From JBMOLK01 sp049325575 (lineage in GTDB: Bacteria > Bacillota > Clostridia > Acetivibrionales > Acetivibrionaceae): 8,932 nucleotides of DNA. Each line of letters opens with the position of its first letter. The first letter of the stretch is position 1. The notes under the pieces were generated by a model. The model did no database searches and had not been told where the DNA came from. It saw nothing but the letters and a program-made list of their open reading frames with translations. Location: NCBI GenBank assembly GCA_049325575.1, contig JBMOLK010000198.1, positions 1 to 8,932 on the forward strand. Direction: 5' to 3'. Below are positions 1 through 5,652 of the stretch, piece after piece. Position numbers and translations under genes: made by a program.

Positions 1-1349
1 TTATCACGTGCAATAAACTCTGTAAGTGCAGCAGGCAGATTGTTAGGTGATATCTGTGAATGTTTTTCCGGGTGCTTATTTAGAAGAATATTTGAATATT
101 GGGGGTTAAGTATCCAATTTTTAATACTGTCTCGTTTGAGAAAACCGTTATTATATAGATATAGAAGGCCTTCTTTAAGTAATTTGGGTAAACCACCGGT
201 TTGTTTGTATATCCAGTCAAGAAAACTACCGGGAGCGTCCCAGGATAGTAAGCTTCTAAGCCAAATACCGGTTCCTTTTAGTGATAGGGGTTCTAAAACA
301 ATTGTCTCCAATAAAGCATTGTTTATTTTAGAAAAGCTATCAATATCTTTTTTGTCTGAAGAATAGACTACGCCAAAGCAAAAGCTCTGTTTTTGAATAA
401 GGAGCTGACGAATAAGGTTTATCGTTGCATGATCTATATCAGGCAAATTATCCAGAATTATAATTAAACCGAACTTATTCTTCTCTTTAAGGTCCTTTTC
501 AATAATCTTTTTAATTTGTTCATCACCAACCCTGCTTGAAAGAAGCCTGCGTTTAATATCTTCTGAAAATGCTCCATATGGTTTGGTTTTTAGTTCACGG
601 GATGCACAAAGATGTATAATGTCAAAATTACACATCTCTGCATATGATGCCGCTTTACCAAGAAAAGCTGTTCGTCCTACTCCAGATACACCTTTTATAT
701 TTAATATACCGCAATTTTTATTTTTAAGTGCACAAAAAAAGCTTTGCAGCTTTTTTTGAGCTTCGTCTCTTTCAATCAATTGGGAGATGTTATCAAACTG
801 AAACTCCTTTTCTATAAATGGTGCTTCTCCAACAACCTGTCCACGTCCGCGGCGTTTTGCCTCATAACAATGCCGGTCAGCAACATTGAAAAGACCTTCT
901 GCAGTGGTAGCATCATCGGGAAAGCTGGCTACACCAATACTAAGTGATATGGTTAATGCCGGGTCACCGGGGAAAACAGTTGCATTTATCCTCTGAAGTA
1001 TCTTTTGAGTACAAATAAGGGCTTGCTCTTTGTTTGTATTTGACATCATAAGGACAAACTCATCCCCACCATACCTAAAGAGTATGTCTGACTTGCGGGT
1101 TATAGCCTGCAGTAGTTGGGTAAATGTTTTAAGAACCTGGTCACCGCGTGAGTGTCCATAGGCATCATTAATACTTTTAAAATAGTCAATATCTATTACA
1201 CAGATTGAGAGGGCCATACCATAGCGATTAGATCTTTCTATCTCAATAGGGAGCTGTTCATGAAGAAGTTCACGGGAATAAGCGCCTGTTAATGAATCTT
1301 TAATCAATGTTTCCTTATTAGAGCTTTGACGAAAATACGATTCATTCAT
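1..1349 (-). CDS. GGDEF diguanylate cyclase fused to STAND/AAA-like ATPase (C-terminus cut by window edge)
   Basis: The frame is open from ATG at 1349 to the left edge, giving 449 residues without a stop. A GGAGGTG ribosome binding site precedes the start. Residues 18-172 form a GGDEF domain. It begins with DSLTGAYSR, has the GGDEF signature at 94-98 preceded by RYs, and an I-site R85-x-x-D88 exactly five residues before GGDEF; it ends ADRHCYEAKRRGRG. This predicts c-di-GMP synthesis from GTP with product inhibition. Residues from about 190 on look like a STAND/AAA ATPase: a LIERDE entry motif, a P-loop GVSGVGRT at 220-227 and a Walker B-like IIILDN at 296-301. The P-loop lysine is replaced by arginine. 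Residues 437-449 (NLPAALTEFIARD) resemble the entry to LuxR/AfsR-type ATPase modules, so a second module may start here. No signal peptide or membrane segment is visible, so the protein is probably cytoplasmic. The cyclase call is firm; the role of the ATPase part is inferred. Confidence 0.88.
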   Translation of the reverse strand, partial: MNESYFRQSSNKETLIKDSLTGAYSRELLHEQLPIEIERSNRYGMALSICVIDIDYFKSINDAYGHSRGDQVLKTFTQLLQAITRKSDILFRYGGDEFVLMMSNTNKEQALICTQKILQRINATVFPGDPALTISLSIGVASFPDDATTAEGLFNVADRHCYEAKRRGRGQVVGEAPFIEKEFQFDNISQLIERDEAQKKLQSFFCALKNKNCGILNIKGVSGVGRTAFLGKAASYAEMCNFDIIHLCASRELKTKPYGAFSEDIKRRLLSSRVGDEQIKKIIEKDLKEKNKFGLIIILDNLPDIDHATINLIRQLLIQKQSFCFGVVYSSDKKDIDSFSKINNALLETIVLEPLSLKGTGIWLRSLLSWDAPGSFLDWIYKQTGGLPKLLKEGLLYLYNNGFLKRDSIKNWILNPQYSNILLNKHPEKHSQISPNNLPAALTEFIARD

Positions 1350-1401
1350 AAAGCACCTCCGAAAGGATAAGGTGAACAAGTCTTCAATATTTATCGGAAT
1401 A

Positions 1402-1426
1402 AACTTTCATAAAATTTATGAAAGTT
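1402..1426. repeat. Perfect 12-bp dyad, possible operator or leader hairpin of the GGDEF gene
   Basis: The arms AACTTTCATAAA (1402-1413) and TTTATGAAAGTT (1415-1426) are exact reverse complements around a single A. The dyad begins about five bases after the predicted leftward transcription start. It could be a protein-binding site that blocks elongation, or a 5'-leader hairpin. A T-rich run follows on the + strand (1430-1436), so a weak rightward terminator is also possible. The one-base centre favours DNA binding over an RNA hairpin. Confidence 0.5.
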
Positions 1427-1437
1427 CAATTTTTTTG

Positions 1438-1467
1438 ATTATACGTAAATATTTTTAATATTTTGAA
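1438..1467 (-). promoter_or_regulatory. Putative sigma-A promoter of the GGDEF-ATPase gene
   Basis: Read leftward, a perfect TATAAT box lies at 1443-1438. An 18-nt spacer separates it from TTCAAA at 1467-1462, which matches four of six -35 positions. Transcription would start near 1431 and give a leader of about 80 nt before the ATG at 1349. The region is very AT-rich, so chance matches are likely. Confidence 0.4.
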
Positions 1468-1527
1468 TAAAAATTAATGATTTATCCAATATTAACCTTA
1501 AAGCACTATACATAAGGAGGAAAATAT

Positions 1528-1713
1528 ATGGGTGAAAGAGAGATATTTAACGAAATCAATGAGATTCTTACAGTCAATGGATACGATATAAGGATTAATA
1601 ACTTAAACGATTTAAAAAACTTTCTAAACGAAGAAAGCAGAAGCGACAATAAAGTGTATGACGATATTAGGGCATTGTACGACCAATTTGTTATGGGAGT
1701 CGGGATGTGGTAA
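1528..1713 (+). CDS. Small acidic protein of unknown function (61 aa)
   Basis: The start is well supported: AAGGAGG at 1514-1520, seven bases before the ATG. The product matches no family I recognise. It carries twelve Asp/Glu against six Lys/Arg, has no cysteine, no signal peptide and no membrane segment, and looks mostly helical (residues 3-14, 25-36 and 43-56). It ends in a short hydrophobic tail, FVMGVGMW. A second small acidic gene follows after 138 nt on the same strand. It is divergent from the GGDEF-ATPase gene, with a 178-nt shared upstream region. A cytoplasmic adaptor or sporulation-related role is possible but nothing in the sequence proves it. A stringent ribosome site, coding-like composition and lack of overlap with another gene support it as real. 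Confidence 0.68.
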   Translation: MGEREIFNEINEILTVNGYDIRINNLNDLKNFLNEESRSDNKVYDDIRALYDQFVMGVGMW

Positions 1714-1851
1714 ATGGTTATATGAATAAAAGCAAGTAGAATAAAACTATTTTGGTGTGTAAATAATTAAATATAAACTAGACAAAACATAAAGCGTATA
1801 AGCATGCAAAATATTTATCTCAATTATTTTTTGAAAGGAGGAAAATCAAAT

Positions 1852-2133
1852 ATGGAAAAGAAGCCTTTGGAAATTGAGTCGTCTTTTGATATTAATGAGG
1901 TATCATTTGAGAATGTAAACAAGGATTTTGAAAAGAAATTTAAAGACAGGTATGAAAACTCATTAAGTATGATATCCGATGATAAAGACCCTCTTACAAA
2001 TGCAAGCGGTATTAACACACTTGGTATGCTTGAAAAGATGGCACAGCGCATAGAACATTATGATGAAAATTCTGATTTTGAGGATAGTTTCAATGCGATG
2101 CTAAAGGAGTATGAGCCATTTACCGAAACATAA
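1852..2133 (+). CDS. Small, strongly acidic protein of unknown function (93 aa)
   Basis: An in-frame ATG at 1804 exists but has no ribosome site. The ATG at 1852 has AAAGGAGG at 1834-1841, so it is chosen here. The protein has no recognised domain. About a quarter of its residues are Asp or Glu and it has no cysteine or tryptophan. Charged stretches surround a more conserved-looking middle, DPLTNASGINTLGMLEKMAQ. There is no signal peptide or membrane segment. It follows the 61-aa acidic gene and converges on the coat genes, with an inverted repeat between them. Co-transcription with the 61-aa gene is possible, but a 138-nt gap separates them. Function unknown. Confidence 0.68.
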   Translation: MEKKPLEIESSFDINEVSFENVNKDFEKKFKDRYENSLSMISDDKDPLTNASGINTLGMLEKMAQRIEHYDENSDFEDSFNAMLKEYEPFTET

Positions 2134-2159
2134 ATATTTTTTGATATGATTAATAACAA

Positions 2160-2209
2160 TTGCGGCTGCAATAAGGATTAAGATTAACTAAAACCTTTTA
2201 CAGCCGCAA
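2160..2209. terminator. Inverted repeat between convergent genes, possible bidirectional terminator
   Basis: TTGCGGCTG (2160-2168) pairs perfectly with CAGCCGCAA (2201-2209), giving a GC-rich 9-bp stem in an AT-rich setting, with a 32-nt loop. It lies 26 nt after the stop of the 93-aa gene and 13 nt after the stop of the leftward coat gene, where a shared terminator is expected. Neither side has a clean U-run, and the loop is long, so terminator function is uncertain. Confidence 0.4.
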
Positions 2210-2222
2210 CCCTAAGAAACTA

Positions 2223-2474
2223 TTACATAGCACCCATAAACTGGGATTTAACCTGCATAATTTCACTTTGATCTGCTTGCTGTGCAGGCTTGTAGTATCC
2301 TTTTTGTTCTGCTAATTTATAAAGGTCATACTGGAATGTTTCATCACTGTTTCTTATTTGCTGTAATGTCTGTCTTAACTGTTGATTTGATGACTGTGCA
2401 ATTGCACTTGCATATCCTGTTAGACTACTGTTGATCTGTGATAAAATATCATTTACCATTTCTTTATCTTGCAT
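2223..2474 (-). CDS. CotF-family spore coat protein (83 aa)
   Basis: The sequence matches the Coat_F family (PF07875) well: an MVNDILSQINSSLTGYA start, then a QLRQTLQQIRN helix, then FQYDLYKLAEQKGYYKPAQQ. Members are small helical proteins found in the spore coat of Bacilli and Clostridia, and often occur in pairs. The ribosome site AAGGAGGG overlaps the stop codon of the upstream 61-aa coat gene, and the two genes are 14 nt apart, so they form an operon with probable translational coupling. The length is typical of the clostridial short form. Expression is presumably late in sporulation in the mother cell, but I could not identify a sigma-E or sigma-K promoter. Confidence 0.88.
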   Translation of the reverse strand: MQDKEMVNDILSQINSSLTGYASAIAQSSNQQLRQTLQQIRNSDETFQYDLYKLAEQKGYYKPAQQADQSEIMQVKSQFMGAM

Positions 2475-2488
2475 ATTATTTTCCCTCC

Positions 2489-2674
2489 TTAGCTTAAAAA
2501 TGACATTAATTGTTGTTTTGTGTTCTTTGCATCCTGTGCAGATTTTTGAAACATTTGTTTTACCTGCGGGTCAGTTGCCTGTTGTGCATAAGTTTCCAGC
2601 TTCTTTGCAGCTGTTTCATGTGAACCGATAAGATGTCTTAAGTTTTGTAGTTCCTGTTGATTTAATTGAGCCAT
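2489..2674 (-). CDS. CotF-like small spore coat protein (61 aa)
   Basis: This is the first gene of a two-gene leftward coat operon. The start at 2674 has GGAG about nine bases upstream. The product is a two-helix, glutamine- and lysine-rich protein, with a LIGSHETAAKKLETYAQQ first helix and a QVKQMFQKSAQDAKNTKQQL second helix. This resembles the short proteins usually annotated as spore coat or CotF-like in Clostridia, which often sit directly before a full Coat_F gene. No catalytic residues or signal peptide are present. A coat role is inferred mainly from family likeness and its coupled neighbour. Confidence 0.78.
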   Translation of the reverse strand: MAQLNQQELQNLRHLIGSHETAAKKLETYAQQATDPQVKQMFQKSAQDAKNTKQQLMSFLS

Positions 2675-2827
2675 TGATTACACTCCTCTCATTGATTTTT
2701 CATAGTTATTTTCTATAAAAACATCAGAAAATATTCAAAAAATAATATAAAATCTGAAAAATTTTGTAACCGTTGTTCTCGTTAAATTCCATTAAAACAA
2801 TTAATTGCTTCTATATTTAGACTTCTA

Positions 2828-3472
2828 ATGGGTACATTAGAAATGAAAATAAATTTAAAATTGAAAATTAATTTAATGAGGAGAATGGATGTGGAGCTTT
2901 CACCTACTGTTTATAAACGTTTTGTACGGCCCAGTTGGTACTCAAAATTGTATATAGAAAGGCTCATTAAGGACAGATTTGACTTTGATAACAAAAGAAT
3001 TTTGGATTTTGGATCAGGTGTAGGGTCAATAAGTTATATGTTTGATCCGCACGGCTATTTGGGAGTGGACTGTGACCTTGGAAGGGTAGAGTATGCCAGG
3101 GAGCTTAATCCTGACTATAATTTTGATGTTTTAGCAGGCCGCGATATACCTGTAGAAGATAGTTCCATGGACTATATTGTAATAGTATCGGTTCTTCATC
3201 ACATACCGACAGAAGATCTAAGAAAGTATATAGAAGAGTTCGGAAGGATATTAAAGCCGTCCGGAAGTGTAGTTGCTATAGAGCCTTGTATTTTTAAAAA
3301 CTGCTATTTCTGTAATTTTATTATGAACAAATTTGATAAGGGAAAATATATAAGGGATGAGGAAGGATATCTTGACCTGTTTAAAAATAGTGATTTTAAG
3401 GTTATGATCCACCAGAGATTTAACCAAATGTTCTTATACAATAAATTATTTTTTACAGCTTCCCGGCATTAG
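2828..3472 (+). CDS. Class I SAM-dependent methyltransferase (214 aa or shorter)
   Basis: A Methyltransf_11-type fold is visible. Motif I is ILDFGSGVG (58-66), the acidic end of strand two is VDCD (80-83), the strand-four motif is VSVLHHIP (120-127), and a LKPSGSVVAIEP strand follows. This is the usual layout for small-molecule or lipid methyltransferases, with SAM bound by the glycine loop. The substrate cannot be read from the sequence. The C-terminal part is rich in aromatic residues and cysteine (CIFKNCYFCNF) and lacks a membrane segment. The start is uncertain: none of the in-frame ATGs at 2828, 2843, 2876 and 2885 has a well-spaced ribosome site. GAGGAG lies only one base before the ATG at 2885. 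The core domain is unaffected. The next gene follows after 117 nt. Confidence 0.82.
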   Translation: MGTLEMKINLKLKINLMRRMDVELSPTVYKRFVRPSWYSKLYIERLIKDRFDFDNKRILDFGSGVGSISYMFDPHGYLGVDCDLGRVEYARELNPDYNFDVLAGRDIPVEDSSMDYIVIVSVLHHIPTEDLRKYIEEFGRILKPSGSVVAIEPCIFKNCYFCNFIMNKFDKGKYIRDEEGYLDLFKNSDFKVMIHQRFNQMFLYNKLFFTASRH

Positions 3473-3589
3473 TACTTTTTGACGCAATACTATATCAATT
3501 TGTCAATCAATTGCCTAAAGTTAGTTTTAAGTAGTGCCGGAAAGATGTATTTCACACCATAGAATAGAAGTTTGGCAAGGAGGTAGAAT

Positions 3590-4651
3590 ATGGAGGGAAA
3601 AGTATCAACGCTAAAAGTCGCTGCAACATATATTGGTACAGTAGTTGGGGCAGGATTTGCTTCCGGGCAGGAAACACTACAGTTTTTTGCCGTATTTGGA
3701 AGTAGAGGTATAATAGGTTTATTGATAGTGACAATTTTATTTATGCTTTTTGGATATATTATTATGGATCTTGGAAGAGAATTAGGTTCTAAGTCCCATC
3801 TCGAAGTTATAAGGCATTCGGGAGGAAAGTTCATTAGTCCTCTGATTGACTTTATAATTACCTTTTTCCTGTTCGGAGCATTGACTGCAATGATAGCAGG
3901 AGCTGGAGCATTAGTAGAGCAGCAGTTTGGAATAAACGCAATATGGGGAAACTTAATAATGGGTGCAGTTACCGTCATGACAGTACTTACAGGCTTGAGA
4001 GGAGTAATTAATTCTATAAGTACAGTAGTACCTTTCCTAATAACATCTGCAATAGGTATAAGTATTGCTTCAGTAATTTTGGTGCCTCCGGCTACAGACA
4101 ATATAGTGGTAGCCACAGAAGCAAGCGGACTTATAAGGAACTGGCTTTGGGCAGCCGTTCTTTATACATCGTATAATATTGTACTGGCAATTTCGGTGTT
4201 GGGGCCTCTAGGGGTTCAGGCAAGAAATAAAAATGCAATACGAAATGGTGCAATACTCGGCGGACTTGGACTTGGAGGTGCTGCACTGGCAATTTATTTT
4301 GCAGTAGCCAATAATCTTGATACGGTAAGAAATCTTGAGGTACCCATGATTTTTATTGCAAGCCGTATATCATATGTAATACAAATAGTTTATGCAATAG
4401 TCCTTATTGCGGAGATATATACCACTGCAGTAGGAAGCCTGTATGGTTTTACTGCCAGGGTAACGGATATGAATGGACCTAAAGTAAGGTATTATATAAT
4501 AGGTACTACACTTTTGGCATTTGCAGCAAGTCAGCTGGGATTCTCAACTCTTGTAAAATACTTGTATCCTCTGGTAGGCTATGGAGGAGTAGTGCTTCTT
4601 GTTACACTGCTTCTGACCAGATTTAGAAGGATTAGACAGGCAGGGACATAA
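3590..4651 (+). CDS. YkvI-family integral membrane protein, LeuT-fold-like transporter (353 aa)
   Basis: AAGGAGG lies six bases before the ATG. The protein is about 353 residues with some ten hydrophobic segments, as in Bacillus YkvI. The first segment carries the signature TYIGTVVGAGFASGQE (13-28), whose GxG break resembles the unwound first helix of the APC/LeuT superfamily, where substrate and Na+ bind. Later segments include PLIDFIITFFLFGALTAMIAG and LWAAVLYTSYNIVLAISVLGPLG. A secondary transporter in the cytoplasmic membrane is the best reading; the substrate is unknown for the family. The last residues (RFRRIRQ) are basic and probably cytoplasmic. A radical SAM gene starts 60 nt downstream on the same strand. 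Confidence 0.82.
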   Translation: MEGKVSTLKVAATYIGTVVGAGFASGQETLQFFAVFGSRGIIGLLIVTILFMLFGYIIMDLGRELGSKSHLEVIRHSGGKFISPLIDFIITFFLFGALTAMIAGAGALVEQQFGINAIWGNLIMGAVTVMTVLTGLRGVINSISTVVPFLITSAIGISIASVILVPPATDNIVVATEASGLIRNWLWAAVLYTSYNIVLAISVLGPLGVQARNKNAIRNGAILGGLGLGGAALAIYFAVANNLDTVRNLEVPMIFIASRISYVIQIVYAIVLIAEIYTTAVGSLYGFTARVTDMNGPKVRYYIIGTTLLAFAASQLGFSTLVKYLYPLVGYGGVVLLVTLLLTRFRRIRQAGT

Positions 4652-4711
4652 GGACGGATCACCATTAATAAGTCTTAAAACCTCTTGGTTTGATGAAGGA
4701 GAAAAGATGAG

Positions 4712-5620
4712 ATGTACGTGCCGGGATATGTGAAGCTTTATAAAGAAGGTGAACTTAAAAAACGGGCTGACATGCTTATGGAAAGATTAAAAAGCTGTGT
4801 TGTTTGCCCGCATCACTGCAGGGTTGACCGACCCAATAATGAAAGGGGCTTTTGCAAGGCTGGAGGAGATATGGTAATTGACAGCTATGGTTCTCACTTT
4901 GGAGAGGAGGATGTACTCGTAGGTAAAAATGGTTCGGGTACAATCTTCTTTAGTTATTGTACATTAAAGTGCGTTTTTTGCCAAAACTGTGAGATAAGCC
5001 ATTTTGGTGAAGGGTATGAGGTAAGCCCTTTAATGCTCTCTAATATCATGCTTTCACTTCAAAAAAGAGGATGCCATAATATAAACTTGGTTTCTCCTAC
5101 TCATTTTGCACCGCAGATTGTTGAAGCCTTGAACATTGCAGCTAAAAATGGGCTTAACATACCCATAGTATATAATACAGGGGGATATGAGGAAATGGAC
5201 ACATTAAAGCTGCTTGATGGAATAATTGACATTTACATGCCCGATATAAAGTTTGGAGATAACGATAAGGCAAAGAAATATACAAAGTCTGGGAAATATT
5301 TTGATATTGTGAAGGCAGCAGTCAAAGAGATGCAAAGACAGGTAGGAGACATAAAGACTGATAACTGGGGAATAGCACAAAGAGGACTTCTTATAAGGCA
5401 CCTCGTAATGCCGGAAAATCTGGCCGGAACTGATGTAATCATGAAGTTTATAGCAGAAGAAGTATCAAAAAGTGCGCTGGTTAATATAATGGAACAGTAC
5501 TATCCTGCACATAAGTCATACAGCTTTGCAGAGCTTAAAAGGAGGATAACAAAAGAGGAGTATAAAAGTGCTGTTGAAAGTGCAAAGAGGGCAGGGTTAA
5601 CAAATCTTATTACTTCTTAG
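4712..5620 (+). CDS. PflA-like radical SAM protein, COG1313 type (302 aa)
   Basis: The radical SAM cluster is C83-x3-C87-x2-C90 in SYCTLKCVFCQN, which binds a 4Fe-4S cluster and cleaves SAM. Four further cysteines near the N-terminus (29, 32, 36 and 48, in CVVCPHHC and GFCKAG) are typical of COG1313 proteins and could bind a metal or second cluster. The central part has the expected PTHFAPQIV and YNTGGYEEMDTL stretches, followed by DIYMPDIKFGD. Although related to pyruvate formate-lyase activase, it has no glycyl radical partner here, so the substrate is unknown. The start at 4712 follows AAGGAG (4696-4701) with a rather long ten-base gap; the nearby ATG at 4707 meets a stop after eight codons. 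It may form an operon with the YkvI-family gene. Confidence 0.85.
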   Translation: MYVPGYVKLYKEGELKKRADMLMERLKSCVVCPHHCRVDRPNNERGFCKAGGDMVIDSYGSHFGEEDVLVGKNGSGTIFFSYCTLKCVFCQNCEISHFGEGYEVSPLMLSNIMLSLQKRGCHNINLVSPTHFAPQIVEALNIAAKNGLNIPIVYNTGGYEEMDTLKLLDGIIDIYMPDIKFGDNDKAKKYTKSGKYFDIVKAAVKEMQRQVGDIKTDNWGIAQRGLLIRHLVMPENLAGTDVIMKFIAEEVSKSALVNIMEQYYPAHKSYSFAELKRRITKEEYKSAVESAKRAGLTNLITS

Positions 5621-5640
5621 GAAGTATATGCTACCCTGCC
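5590..5640. repeat. Nested inverted repeat across the end of the radical SAM gene
   Basis: Outer arms GGCAGGGT (5590-5597) and ACCCTGCC (5633-5640) are exact reverse complements. Inside them TACTTC (5611-5616) and GAAGTA (5621-5626) pair around a TTAG loop that contains the TAG stop codon. The structure lies between convergent genes, 12 nt before the feoB stop, so a shared terminator is possible. No U-run follows on either strand, so it is scored low. Confidence 0.4.
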
Positions 5641-5652
5641 GGATAAACAATA

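Noticed and set aside
40..366. 108-aa reading frame on the + strand
   Set aside because: Lies opposite the GGDEF-ATPase coding sequence, which has clear domain motifs; no ribosome site or recognisable motifs.
2798..2807. Palindrome CAATTAATTG upstream of the methyltransferase
   Set aside because: Short and AT-rich; expected by chance in this composition and not tied to a promoter.
3459..3544. Imperfect inverted repeat CTTCCCGGCA / TGCCGGAAAG around the end of the methyltransferase gene
   Set aside because: One mismatch and a 66-nt loop, with no U-run; no better than chance.
3490..4116. 208-aa reading frame on the - strand
   Set aside because: Antisense to the YkvI-family gene, which has a strong ribosome site and family signature; its composition is that of a shadow frame.
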